A stretch of DNA of 64,000 bases. Source: Xylogone sp. PMI_703 (lineage: Eukaryota; Ascomycota; Leotiomycetes). Below the pieces are notes generated by a model. It did not search any database. It worked only from the letters and a program-made list of their open reading frames with translations, and was not told the DNA's origin. The first letter of the stretch is position 1; every line of letters begins with the position of its first letter. Below, piece after piece: positions 34,327 to 45,823 of the stretch. A program made the translations under genes and the position numbers. The DNA lies in assembly GCA_021399445.1 (NCBI GenBank), contig JAJTUQ010000006.1:930001-994000 (forward strand), written 5' to 3'.

Positions 34327-35104
34327 GTGTCTACCTAAATAAGGGCGTTTTGAGGAGGACCGGTTAAATACTTGGGTTAAAAGAAGTGATTCTGTGCGTG
34401 TTCTACTAGATGAGATATTCAATGAATAATTATATTATGTGTGAAAGATATTACCAGTGAATTCATTGCATACGAGCACCTCGACTTTGAGAGCTAATAA
34501 TTAAAGTAACAGGCTTAATGGTATTGAAGGTACTACAGGTTCGTGATGATATATTTTGGAGAATTTATATAAATGCTATACATGAGAATAGCGAAAGAGT
34601 CATCACTGTACTCAAGCTATTATTCAAATACTTTAGCATATCCTTGCCGTGAATATGTTACTTCTTAAATTTCATAATATTGGTGCTGTTGTCACGCAAT
34701 AAGTAGATAAGGAACATGCCTGCTCAACGTGCATGTCACTACTGTACGTACCCGCGCAGTCCCTGAAGCCAGCCAAAACCCCTTGCAGATCAGCTCCACC
34801 AATCGGGGTCCCACTCTTGAAGCTTAATTGGCATATGATAATAAAGGTATCGGACAACATTCTAATGCTTCTGCTCACAAGCTTCCAATTACGACATATT
34901 TACAACACCTCTTATACTCTTCAGAAGCATCGAGAGGTGGGGTAGAGATCAATACATGGCAAATACCAACCCAGAAATGGGAGAGGACGCCAAGACCTTG
35001 CACCACGCTAACAAGGTTCAACTATCAAAGAGTGAAGGTAGCTATATAACCTAAAATAAGACAATTGCAAATAACGACCCCCGAGAGCGCCGTAATGGTA
35101 ACAC

Positions 35105-35330
35105 GGTCAGGTCAACTCGGTCAGGTTAAGAAAGGAACGGGTTATGGCCCAGTAATGGTGGGTTTCATGCCACTGCATTACTGGGAGAGACGTAGAGCCT
35201 TAGCAGCACGAACTCTTTTGATATTTGAGATGCTCTTTTTTTCTCCAAAAAAAGACAATACCGTTTTGGTTACATTATAAGAATATTTTCTTCGGTTTCA
35301 TCTCCCCTTGTTTTATATATGTTTTTTGGT
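35105..35330 (+). repeat. Diverged direct repeat, copy 1 (possible LTR relic)
   Basis: This block shares ordered short matches with copy 2 downstream: GGTCAGGTCAA (35105-35115), a TATGGCCC (35143-35150), CGAACTCTTTTG (35209-35220) and then a T-rich run and a TTATATATG-like stretch (about 35310). The order and rough spacing are kept while the intervening bases differ. The extent is approximate. Confidence 0.35.
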
Positions 35331-35645
35331 TTGAGAAAGAGGTTAATATCTTTGCTATATGCTCAAAGCGAGCTCTAGTAGTGTGTTACATACCACTACC
35401 ATTCAAGTCGTGTTCACGGTCTTAGGCTGTCTTATATTTCTATTATATTTCTATTAGCTTTCCACGGAATTGTAAGTATGCGGATAATCTAGCACTAAGA
35501 AGCGACGTCAGTGAATAAAGCAGCAAAAGGGGAGTGAATAGCTAGGCGTGCTTGCCTATGCGATTGCCATTGTATAGGCTGATTCTCTTCCAATAGCATA
35601 CAACAACAACAGCAGTTGGCGCGATAACGTCCACAGCATATACTT

Positions 35646-36170
35646 TTGTCATTTGATATGGGTTCCCAAAACTGTCCCAGAGGACAAAAATTTAGCAATG
35701 GTAGGCAGCATATTTCCGAAAAACCTTGGTCCAATAGATCCTCCTCGCGAACAAACCCTGGCTGTACCTCTTCTCCTGCCTCTACTCAGTGCTCCTTAGC
35801 TCTGAGACCTTTGGCATGTTATTTCTCTGTCGCCATCACTTTTCAAGTAATTGATCCCGCCTTCATAGAGGGACGGGACTATTTATTTTGTGGTGCATAT
35901 TCTGGCCAACAGTTGAAGCTAACTATCCACCTAATAGAAGTACCAGATATTGAGCAATTCACCAATGTTATGACTTTAACGTACGACTTCTATAGGATTT
36001 CTGGGAGCTTTCAAACACATTTTGAGCTAGTAATAAGCAACATGCTGCCTACTTATCAGCTCGACTTCGTGCTATCCACTATGTGCTCGGGCTCTGTAGG
36101 GGACAATATTGATAAGATGCTAAGAGATATGGAGGATATAGGTATCAAGGAGGTGGATCTATTAATCTAG
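35646..36170 (+). other. Unexplained 174-codon open frame
   Basis: This lies within the AT-rich island between the two repeat blocks. It is long for such base composition. The translation is mixed, with a polar Ser/Arg/Asn-rich first third and a more amphipathic end (a YQLDFVLS-type helix, then DNIDKMLRDMEDIGI). I recognise no domain. It might be the remains of an element's Gag-like protein or a chance frame. I do not claim a gene. Confidence 0.25.
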
Positions 36171-36792
36171 GTCTTTGTATCAAACTAAGACTAGGTGGGT
36201 GCTTGGGGCGTGTCGAAGTTTATTAGTTAAGGAGGATTGCCTGCGAATATCGGTACTTCAATTTTGAATTGGAGATCATTTACAGAGCTGTGATTGGCTG
36301 ATGTTGTTCAAAATAAACCGCTTGAAGAGCTATCTAATTCAAGAAATTTCCGGGCTAGATGGAAGAACTGGATCAGGAGATGAAGACGCTATTGTAGGCG
36401 CTACACTCTGGGAAACGTGGGCTGAACTTTGTCCTTTAACCTCACCCCGTTCCACAGAATATATGGCAGCTATTTCAAACCATTTGGTCTCTTAAAGCAC
36501 AATGTGTCCATTTAGAAATATCTAATGAAGTTATGAAAATATTAGGTTACGGATAACCGGACTCACGCTGCTCCTGGGAGACTTAGAGAAAATCGATACC
36601 GTCGCTCAGATAGTCATCCAATTATAATTCCTATTAGTGAACTAGTGGCTTGTTCTGAGGCACGGATATATAAATCAATTGAGTCCCAATGGCAGCCCTT
36701 GGCGCCGTTTCCCTAGAGACTTGGTTTCTATATATTCCCAAATAAGCAGCCACTATACAAGAAGCAGTGAACAGCGCCCCTCATGGCAGAGT

Positions 36793-37020
36793 GGTCAGGT
36801 CAATTACTATTCTGGAGACGGGGGCCAATCCTAATAGTGAACTTGTAACAAGAACACTGATATATTAGGGGAGATGTAAGGCATACAACACACGCCACGA
36901 CGCGATAGCTGTATGGCCCGAACTCTTTTGTCATATGGGCACTCTATTTTTTTTACTCAAGGAAGGCAGAATTTGAAGCTTTCTTTCTTATATGTATTTT
37001 TTTTTAATATTATTCTTTAA
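36793..37020 (+). repeat. Diverged direct repeat, copy 2 (possible LTR relic)
   Basis: It has GGTCAGGTCAA (36793-36803), TATGGCCC (36912-36919), CGAACTCTTTTG (36919-36930), then a T8 run and TTATATGTA, about 1.7 kb from copy 1 and in the same direction. The layout suggests LTRs of a small, degraded element, but no primer-binding site or polyprotein is recognisable between them. Confidence 0.35.
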
Positions 37021-37730
37021 GACGAGGATTTGGTTGATATAAGGTATAAGCCATGTGTATCTAAGAGAGACCAATGATCTGTAGTCTGGAAAGGCCAATG
37101 AACAAGCTTGGTCTCCGTGCTGCAGGCAGCCCCACTATTATCAGCTTATCGCAATCCCCGCCGAGCCTGGGAGCACTAGACGTCACTCCTATGTATTGCT
37201 TGCTCAGGACCCAGAAAAAGCAACGACCGTAAACAACACGTTACTGCAGCCCCGTCCTTGCATCAATATTCTCATGCTGCATCAACTACAACCAACCGAA
37301 TCCCTAGGGATACTCGTTTGTTTGTAAACATCCTGCGACTGATTATTGGGCCGGTCTCAGCCTCAAGAGCTCAGACCTCCTCTGCGTCTGCTCAGCCTTG
37401 CCTTCTGCCTCCCCGCCATCAAACAAGAGGGATCGGGTTGTGAACTGATTTTTCGCACCGACGCATCTTCGTTGAATGTGGATATAGCGAATGGATCTAA
37501 GCATATTATTGATCTGAGAAAGCTCCTGGCCATTTATTTTCTTACTAGCGCTCCTTTGCGTCTTCTATGCGCCGCCTCTCCTCGCGCCACAGCTGCTGGC
37601 GAGCTGAATCAGGACAGCCTGATACCTACAGCAACACCACATCCCCGACAAACTACACCTCACCGCCTCAAATACTAGATTCAATTCTTTCCTGTTCAAT
37701 TTATCCTTACTTAGATATTTCATTTCCATA

Positions 37731-38710
37731 ATGGTGTCCCGCCGACCGCGTCGCAGTGCCGGCCAGAGGCTGGTTTCGGTCTCTGTGACCATCTGTTGCT
37801 TGCCAATTTTGTGCACTTGGGGGATCGGCCTCATAGCTATTGATGCATTCAAATTTGCAAAGCATTATGAGAGACCGAAGAAAAGAGCCGAAAGGCAAGA
37901 GAAGGAGAATGCGAGGGCCATGTGGAGACGGAACCCTACCGATTTGGACATGGCGCCGAGACTGGAGAGGTCCTTGACCCTTCCATTGAGAGTTCCAGAG
38001 CATGTCGACCTCAGTGGATATTACGACAGCAAGGAATTTGATAAGTTTGTTAAAGGAGCTGTAGTGCATAGTGGAGGAAAGAAAGTCAAGGACTTGAGTC
38101 CTCCCCCGGTGCGCGAGCCGCAGAGGACTGAAGATCAGCTTCAATCCCCATTTTTCCAGCTTCCACTAGAGATTCGTCGCCAGATATATGAAGAGGTGCT
38201 TGCAGGCCATGTTTTTCATATATATTTCGTCCCGGCGTATCGCAGACTCTCACACACGCGGTGCAAGAATCGGTCTCCAGTATGTACTGGTGAGATTTGC
38301 CGTGCAAGAGTGAAAGTCCCTGAAATGAGGGATGAATGGGGCAACGCATCCTTGTTGCACATGTTACAAACTTGCAGGAAAATGTAAGCTTTCTTCTCTT
38401 TTTGGTGCTTCTAGTGGGAATCAACTGACAGACAAAATAGTTACAGCGAGGCAATAGAGATATTGTATAAACAGAACACGTTTGACTTCGATTCCCTCAA
38501 TGGAGTTCTTCAGCTCTCGCGCACTATTCTTCCCAGTAGAATGAAGATGGTGAAGTCGGTACAGTGGAGGTGAGCATCCTATTTCCCTTGCGTATGTTAA
38601 TTTTCAGCTGTCGTCAATATACGCCGTTATCTACTTGTCTGCTTCATTATCCATGTGTCCTCGCTGGAAGCGAATTCTCTCATCCGCATTTTACACGAGC
38701 AAGATTCTAA
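37731..38710 (+). CDS. DUF7730-like fungal protein, C-terminus unclear
   Basis: Exons 37731..38383 and 38441..38569 join in frame. A third piece 38608..38710 also keeps frame but adds an unconvincing tail, for 294 residues in all. Without the last splice the protein stops at a TGA just after 38569 (261 residues). The N-terminus has a hydrophobic helix (about 15-35, LVSVSVTICCLPILCTWGIG) and a basic stretch. The recognisable core starts at about 140 with FFQLPLEIRRQIYEEVL, the F-box-like lead-in typical of DUF7730 proteins, followed later by LLHMLQTCRKIYSEAIEILY. These proteins are abundant and variable in Pezizomycotina and of unknown function. The usual C-terminal part after 'SVQWRW' is missing or decayed, and the gene sits beside the repeat island. 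Confidence 0.55.
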
Positions 38711-39246
38711 AATGCCATAAAGGTATAAAACCCCCAATCAGATACAAGACGCTTCGACAGCAATCCACTATTCTCATAGGCCATGGAAGGACTGTGCCGC
38801 GCCAGATGACTGCACTTGTATTCTTTGCTGGGCAAAGAAGTCTGGTTTGGATTACCGAGTATGAGAGTACAAATAAGGTTGGCAAAATATATGGAGTTAC
38901 GGAGGTATTGGTAAGATAAATCTGGGGATTGGGTGGAGTATCACTCAGGGGGTTTCGGCAAAAATGGCTATATGGGACGGATTTATGTGGATAGAGGTTG
39001 GATACTATGGAGATTTGTGACTGTCTGTGACAGATACTGCCATAGAAATGACCTTTCTTTGACACTTCAGGACTCACGAAAAGTATTACCTACTATATAT
39101 CTTACGCAGCGCAAGTCAACCCGTGAACACCGATTCTATGCAGCCTCGCGATTATTATTTTATCCCCAAACACCATTTTTGACCCCGTATTAACGCCCTG
39201 GTCAGCCAAGTAGCATAGCACAAAGACTGTATTCTTCACCGGACAA
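38711..39246. other. Intergenic, convergent region
   Basis: It follows the DUF7730-like gene and precedes the 3' end of NSE1. Short frames only. It may contain remains of the missing DUF7730 C-terminus, but none is readable. Confidence 0.4.
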
Positions 39247-39301
39247 TCACTCCTCATCATCGTCCTCCTCTTCCTTGGTGGGGTGAACATCATCCTCGCT
39301 C

Positions 39302-39336
<35 letters not shown>

Positions 39337-40365
39337 TTCATTAGCCACAGCAGTAGCTGATACCCTAGACCTCCCGCCACTCCTCCTCTTCCCTTTCAGA
39401 TAGGCCTCTGTAGTAGTAACAGCTCTTTCACCAACAAAATGCTTCCCTTCCCACTCGGTCCCACAACGAGGGCACTTCTTCTCCTGCTGATCCCCATCTC
39501 GACTCCTCCAAAAAGCCGTCTGACAGATATCATGGATCCGACAATTGCAATCCCGATCCGCACACCTCTGACCAATCGTCACGATATCCTTGCATGCTTC
39601 ACAGAACTTAATCCGCTGCCATTCGTCTCCCTCGGCATCATCATCATTGTACGCATCGACTAACCACGTGCGTAATTCGAGCAGCGCTCGCGGGGAGAGA
39701 GTGAAGAACCCGTCTTGCGATCTCTCAAACCAACCTTCTTCAACCAGGCGTTCGAGCGTTCTCTCAGCTTCGCTTTGTGTCAAGCCCTGTATGGAGGACA
39801 CGGCTTCTCCATCGGCACCAACTCCACTTCGTCTTCCTTCGCCCCTGGCGAGCTTTAGTGCCTGCAAGCTCGTCACGCCCATTACCTCCTGCCGACGGGT
39901 ATTGAAAGTCTCAAACATGGCATCGAGTAGGCGCTTTACGTAGAGCATTTCCTCAGTGGAGCGTGTGGTAGCGATTTGAGTTAGGGCATCTGAGGTGCTG
40001 TTCACAAGAGCATAGATGCGGTCTTTGGAGAGCTGATGTTGCATGCTTCGGATTTCATAGTCGAAGGGGGAGAGCGCATCTGCGCAGGCGGAAATGTAGG
40101 AGGTAAAGTCTTCTTGACTAATGTCGGTCGGGTCAGTAGCTTGGCCTGTCGAGTCAGACTGTTAGACTTTTGGATGATTCTTATAAAGGTTAAGGCTGTG
40201 AGTAAGGAGGTTCATCGACGAACCTTCTTGTACTGTGAAAATAGCTGCTAAGATGGGCTTAGCTTCTTTAAAGGTCAAGGTACCTCGAGCCATAAAGGCT
40301 TGCAGGAAGGCCCTATTGCTGTCATTGTAATGTTCATTGATGTGCCCTTGGCCATCGACATCCAT
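39247..40365 (-). CDS. NSE1: SMC5/6 complex subunit Nse1 (RING-like)
   Basis: Exons 40365..40224 and 40145..39247 give 346 residues. The N-terminal two thirds are helical winged-helix-like (FLQAFMARGTLTFKEAKPIL, then DFTSYISACADALSPFDYEIR). The variant RING at about 229-275 has CEAC, CADRDCNCRIHDIC and CPRCGTEW, a C4HC3-type cysteine-histidine set. The C-tail is strongly acidic with 13 Glu in a row. Nse1 with Nse3 and Nse4 bridges the SMC5/6 heads and, through the RING, has ubiquitin-ligase activity with MAGE-type Nse3. The complex resolves recombination intermediates and protects replication forks. The start ATG at 40365 is the first in frame; an upstream GTG frame was not used. It is back to back with BRE2 across 450 bp. 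Confidence 0.92.
39301..39339 (-). repeat. GAG/GAA run coding 13 Glu in NSE1
   Basis: Thirteen consecutive GAG or GAA codons (plus strand: ctc and ttc triplets), a slippage-prone tract likely to vary in length between strains. Confidence 0.9.
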
Positions 40366-40815
40366 GATGGTTGTGTTGGCCCTCAGCGGGGAACTTTTGA
40401 GATTGGTGGGTAGGTGGGATGCAAGCACTTTGTCGGACGCGAAATGAGCTACACAAGTCGCGTTCTCGCGTCTAACAGTTAGTACAGCACAAATTTACAG
40501 AGTTACGTAGTGCTAGCTGGTCAAGATGATAGTATGCATCTTGGTAATGTAGAACCGAGATCACTACTGTATGCTATATAGAGTCTCTAATTCTCTATGG
40601 TAAGGTGGTTGGTGTACATGTACAGATCCGTAAGGCTAGAGTCCAGATGCAGCAAAGTGGCTCGTGCACGCAAGGCTAAGCTAAGCTTGCCTCGAGGCTC
40701 TGCTCTAAACATCATCTTTACTTGGTCACACAATTGAGTTCTGTAGCTTACCAATACTACACTTTGTTTTTGAATACTCAATTACACTCACCCTTTAGAT
40801 TCTGTCCTACTAAAT
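40366..40815. promoter_or_regulatory. Shared divergent promoter NSE1/BRE2
   Basis: The 450 bp between two divergent start codons must carry both promoters. No known motif was recognised. Confidence 0.5.
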
Positions 40816-42599
40816 ATGTCGTCAGGCGCACCATCTCCACAGAGAGATTCCACACCGACAATTCCTCCTGCAACTTCAATTCCGCAGAAACGAGTGCTTG
40901 AGGACGACCACCAACCCGCCGTCTCCTCCCCGCTAAACCCAGATTTCAAGGCCATAAAGCAGGAAGATGCACCTCGCGCAGTGAGAGCAAAGAAGGAATC
41001 ACTGAAGAAGAGGGAGTCAAAGGGCGCCACTCTGGGATCAGACAGCGCGCGTTCTACCCCAGATCCTAGGGCGAGCCCACAGAAGCAGAATGGGAGGAAG
41101 TCGAGTGTTATAAGGCCCATGAGATATAAGCTACCACCTCCAAAACTCACAGATTTTGAGCCACCTCGAGGACCAGTTTTTGTTCCTGCCTTCACAAAGC
41201 CCGCTCCAGATGGGGGCGAGATTCAATTCAATGAGACATCCGATCAGTAAGTCACCATAGCAAATCCTATTTCTCTCAATTGAATGCCCTAACATTCCCT
41301 AGTGTTTATAATAAGAAAGGTTTCCATTATACGCACTGTATTGCCGACCCAACTTTCCCACACACTCTCTATTACCGCCAAACGGAGTCTGAACCTTTTG
41401 AGGCGCGGCTAAATTTTGAAGACACTGCTACTCATATGTTCTTGGACGAGTCAGGCCACCACATCTCAACGAATAAGGGGTTCCGAATGGCAAAAGCAAA
41501 TGTTGGTGTCCGGGAAGGACGCTGGTACTGGGAATGCAAAATTACTAGCGGAATTGCCAAGAGAAGGAAAAGTGATGCGCAAAACGGCGAAGCAAAAGAT
41601 GGAGGGCATGTTCGCATGGGATGGGCTAGGAGAGAAGCGACATTAGATGCGCCTGTTGGATTTGATGCGTACAGTTATGGGATTAGGGACGTGTCTGGCC
41701 AGAAGGTACACATGTCCAGGCCAAAGAATTTCTTTCCCGCAGGGGAGGATATTTGTGAAGGTGATGTTATTGGTTTAGAAATCAATCTTCCGTCCGAAAC
41801 GTTGCATCGAAAGGTCGTTCAGGGGAATTACAACCCGGCTGTGGACCTTGTAGACGACAATTATCCTCCTACGGCAGAGTCGCAGGATATCATTCGCGAC
41901 CGGGTACCTATACGATTCAAGGCCCATGTTTATTTTGAGCAAATCGAGTATCACTCTACGAAAGAGTTAGAAGAGCTTATGAACCCCTCACCAATTTCGT
42001 CATCAGGTGGGCATGGAAGCAGTTTGCCTCCTGGACCTACACATCCCTCACCGTCCCTAAGAACTTTACCTCACTCGAGCATTAAGATTTACAAAAATGG
42101 GAAGCTTATTGGGACGCCATTTACAGAGCTGTTGGCCTTCCTACCTCCTGCTTCTAAACCAATGGCGCAGGTTGGTGCTAGGGAAGGAATGGATGATGGT
42201 ATGGTGGGTTATTACCCTGCAATCTCAGTCTTTCGTGGCGGTGCAGCCGAGATCAATCTGGGGCCTAACTTCTGGTGCCCGCCTCCAGAGTTTACTGAAC
42301 CTGCTGAGGATGTTGATATGGCTGGCGCCGAGGTTCCTCCCACGTCAAAATTGCAAAAGCTACGCCCCCTATCTGAAAGATACGATGAACAGATCGCAGA
42401 AGATATTGTGTACGATATTATCGATGAGGTAGATTACTGGATGTATGATGGCGGTAGCACTACTACGAGAGATAATGCTCGGAATGGCATGCTGGGTTCG
42501 TCTATGGGCATGGATGGCGCAAGTGATGGGGATCAGATGAGTATTGGTGGGGGAGGTGCTTCGGATGAGATTAAAGAGGTGGTACAGGATGATGAATAA
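40816..42599 (+). CDS. BRE2: COMPASS subunit Bre2 (Ash2-like SPRY protein)
   Basis: Exons 40816..41246 and 41303..42599 give 575 residues. A disordered Pro/Ser/Lys-rich N-terminus leads to PPRGPVFVPAFTKP. The SPRY domain (about 150-400) has VYNKKGFHYTHCIADP, GFRMAKANVGVREGRWYWE, HVRMGWARREATLDAPVGFD and YSYGIRDVSGQKVH. The ICEGDVIGLEINLP stretch is the usual SPRY turn. It is interrupted by a linker of about 60 residues (about 395-450) before the final YYPAISVFRGGAAEINLGPNFW. The C-terminus (RYDEQIAEDIVYDIIDEVDYW) matches the Ash2/Bre2 helix that binds Sdc1 (Dpy30). With Set1 it methylates histone H3 lysine 4. No PHD finger is present, as in yeast. I am confident of the family. Confidence 0.93.
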
Positions 42600-43075
42600 A
42601 TCATATAGGAGTACACTTGCATAGCAAAATACCCAATACTTGTAACAGTAAATTGGACTAATAAATACTATCAACATGTAGGATATAAGAAGGCCCTCAG
42701 AGGTGTAGGTACCCGCTAACACGAATGCCAACATAGACTGACGCGTCAGAGCTAAGGTATTGGTCTTCTTCAACCATAATCGATATGTATCTAGCACAAT
42801 ATACCCCGACCCGGCCGTTCTCCTTCAATCTGAGGAAGCTTGAAGGAGATAGATAGTTAGAACTACCCTCTACGTCCACAAACACATTTTCCGAAGAGGA
42901 ATTGCGCTTTTCGAGAACCTCGTCCATCCTTCACCACAACAGTGCTCCGTCGCACTGACCGTGACTCCATGAGCAGTGAGTTTCTTCGCCGGAACTCCTC
43001 ACTCGAGTTGTAGTTAGTCTCCCCAAGACTTGATAGTTTGCCCATTCCAAGCTAATACCATTCGCGTCACATTGC
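42600..43075. other. Convergent 3' region BRE2/cyclin
   Basis: AT-rich 3' flanks. A short frame overlaps both strands. No gene. Confidence 0.5.
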
Positions 43076-44084
43076 TCACGTCGCCCCAACCTTCTGATCC
43101 ATAAGTCTCATCATCTCATCCTCCTCATCTTCTACCCTCCCCGCATTCCCATCCCCACCAACACCCCGTCGCTCACACTCCTCCCTAACATCACTGATCC
43201 TCAGAACCCCCTTATCGCCCCAGATATCCTTCAGCTTCCCCGCCAGCCCTTCCAAGCTCCTCATCCCAACAACCAGAAACCCCAACTCCTCCCTCTCCGT
43301 ATCAAATACTTCCCACCACTCGCAATCCGGTAACTTGCACCCCACGTCCCTCGCAGCAAGGTATATGGCCGCCGTAGCAAGCGCAAAGGGCTGGTGCGTA
43401 AGGTACAGCATCTGGGGACTTAACAACGCGGTGTTAAGGTACTCTATTGCCCTGCGCGCGACTTTGGACCCTTGCTTCCCGCCTCCGCTGCTGAATACAT
43501 CGAGGGTCTGCAGGTATGTGATGGCGAGTGGATGGGGTAGCGCGACGTGTGTGTTGAAGCCAATTGCATTCAGGATGTGGCCTTCTATGAGGAGGATGCG
43601 ATTGCGGAAGGTGATGTATGTGGATTCTGAGAGGTAGTAGGTTGTCGGATCGGGAGGTTGCTTCTTGGAGTCGACTGTCGAGTTTAAAGCGGAACCGGGA
43701 GATGTGAGGTATGCGTAGACGTTTGTTACGCTGCGGAGGGATCGAGGAGAGGCGGATATTTTTGCTGTTAGGTAGATTGTAGCTGCTGAGACGTCCTGGA
43801 GGGGTCTATGTTGGTATGCCTTGGCTTGAAGATGAAAGAGGGTTGGAGGTGGTTCTTACGCTGAACTCATGTTTGAGCAGATCTTCCATTAGCCAGTACC
43901 TGAATAGAATGACATTTGCTTGGGCGATGACATCTTGAGGTACTCGGAGCAGGATACCTGCAGCCTGGGTGAGACGAGCTGTGTAGAAGCGAATGCTCTC
44001 TTGGAGATCAATTGGCAGAGCGCTGAGTTGAGAGCTTTTGTATATTTGGTCGGGAGTTGCTAAGGGGTTTGATATATGAGACAT
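43076..44084 (-). CDS. Cyclin L-type protein
   Basis: Exons 44084..43860 and 43795..43076 give 314 residues. The first cyclin box (about 35-140) has LTQAAGILLRVPQDVIAQAN, then LLKHEF and DVSAATIYLTAKISASPRSLR. The segment YITFRNRILLIEGHILNAIG links to the second fold with HVALPHPLAITYLQTL and FALATAAIYLAARDV (about 150-250). This order and the INVY-like RSLRSVTNVY fit cyclin L, which pairs with CDK11-type kinases and acts in pre-mRNA splicing and transcription. Cyclins K/T are the next best fit. The C-terminus lacks the long RS tail of animal cyclin L, ending acidic after a short helical part. It is convergent with BRE2. Confidence 0.83.
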
Positions 44085-44545
44085 CGTATTGTTATTTCTG
44101 AGGAATATATCTTTCCCCTTTCGAAACCTAGATGTTGAGGTCGCAAGATCGTCGTGTGAGGTCGGCTACAACTTTTGTAGTTATGGATGGCTTCGGCAAC
44201 CAATCACAAGCTGGCAACCACAAGGCTGACGATCCAGCCTTCAAAGCCATATGCCAATTTTTCCACGCAAGGAGGGAACTCACTATTGTGCAACTTTCTT
44301 GAACTGTTTACTAAAGAGAAAAACTCCTTTAATCATATATTTCTACATAATTTCATCAAATTGTTCTGTCTTAGCGTAAATTCTTGCGACCACCCTATCT
44401 ATCGATGTGCTGACGAAGGCAGGGTATCAAAACATGGTATGAATATGCATAAAAGCCCTCGGCCTACCATGATGCAAACGCCACCTATAGAAAAAAGCCC
44501 TTAAATCTAAGAAATCCAATGCCAACCCAATACCCTAAAAACAAT
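44085..44545. other. Intergenic region
   Basis: This lies 5' of the cyclin gene and 3' of the Vps62-like gene. No gene or motif recognised. Confidence 0.5.
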
Positions 44546-45823
44546 TCAAGGCGCCAACTCATCCCTAACAATGCAAGGAAGCGGACTCATGGGACAGATC
44601 TCCGTTCGATCTAGGTCCTTAGCCCAAGGTCCTGTCGGTCCTGATACAAATTTATAGAATCCAAAAAAGATGTCCTGCCTCGGATCTGCTCTTGGGTACT
44701 GCTCGTCGCCCCATTGTCCTCTGAAATGCATAGCGCCAACGGGACTTTCTTTTTCCCCAATCGAAGAAAATGACCAAGTGTCAGGATTGTATGAATAGAA
44801 ATATGCATTCCGGATCGGATCCCACTGCGTACCTCGTGAGGTATAATCGAGTAGAAACCCTTTCGGCATGTTATGATCGGGAATAGTATGGTCATGGAAA
44901 CCAGCAATTGCATAATTAGCATGACTTCCTCTGGCGGCGTAGGATAGAGGACGTTTGCCCTTCTTTTCCACAGCATCGTATGTAAAGGCCTGGCCAAAGC
45001 CATGTTGGCTGTACCATATCGCTGTAGGAGTGCCGTTCGCAAAACGAACCATGTTGTGCTCCCAGTCTCCGATATGGTTGCCCAGTTCATGAGTCCAAAC
45101 CGTATTCCCTCGGTTGAATGAATAAAAGTACATATAATACACATCGACTGCACCGTTGCCGTGGTCATTGATGATAACTGCACAACTGGTCGCTCCCTTC
45201 GTCTCTCCCGTAGAATCGGGTTCTTCTCCATAGAGCCAATTTGGCCATGTTGTTACATCCAATTCTGAAGTGAGGTAGACGTTGCTACCGTTCAGACCAT
45301 ACTCATTAAGCTTATCAAGGTTCTCCAGAGTGAGCTTCTCGGGAGGATTCAGAACGGTGGCGTTGATGTTCGGGGCCGTGTTGTCAATGTGGGCGGCAAG
45401 ATCGGAGGGGAAGTAGACTTCAGCTCTGTCAAGCCAGACTAACGGTGCTGCAAGTCATATTGTCAGTATACTAGAGCTCATATTCTATTAATTTTCAATG
45501 AATTACCGTATTCAAACACAAATTCTGGGATACTCGATGACAGGCCCGAGGATGTTGCGGGTTCTACTGGACTAGAAACATCTAAGCGGTACGAGAACAC
45601 GAGTGCAATATAGAGTAAGGCCATAAGCATAGTCTATGTTAATCAAGTTAGTGAAAAGGAAATTCCCTGAGAACGTCATCAGGAGTCTAACCAGAGTATA
45701 TGGAATCCACCTTGCAACTCTTCTCTGTAGAGTCTCTTGTTTCAACACGACCTCGACCTTCTCCCCCTTCTCCTCGGCCTCTAGCTCATTAAACGTCCCA
45801 TATATATTTCGCTCCATCGTCAT
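44546..45823 (-). CDS. Vps62-domain membrane-anchored protein
   Basis: Exons 45823..45692, 45633..45507 and 45447..44546 give 386 residues. After about 42 cytosolic residues a single hydrophobic helix follows (TMLMALLYIALVFSY, about 45-59), so a type II topology is likely. The lumenal domain has the Vps62 family marks: LVWLDRAEVYFPSDLAAHI, then DVYYMYFYSFNRG, GNHIGDWEHNMVRFANG, WYSQHGFGQAFTY and YAARGSHANYA. Several potential N-glycosylation sites are present (for example NGT, NAT). Yeast Vps62 was linked to cytoplasm-to-vacuole protein transport, but its activity is not known. The fold is often annotated as DUF946. An exported role, as in some fungi where the anchor is a signal peptide, cannot be excluded. 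Confidence 0.85.

Larger units (their letters stand above)
34327..37730. other. 3.4 kb AT-rich, gene-poor island
   Basis: Between ARP9 and the DUF7730-like gene lies DNA visibly richer in A/T than its flanks, with T-rich tracts (for example at 36950-36965 and 37000-37010). It holds two diverged direct-repeat blocks and one open frame, listed separately, and nothing else I can name. The composition and the repeats suggest a decayed mobile element. Confidence 0.5.

Noticed and set aside
36784..36831. A-box-like TGGCAGAGTGG (36784-36794) followed by a B-box-like GGGGCCAATCC (36821-36831), suggesting a tRNA or SINE
   Set aside because: No acceptor stem pairs around it and the B box has three mismatches; the match is not enough for a tRNA gene. 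It stays only as part of the repeat block.
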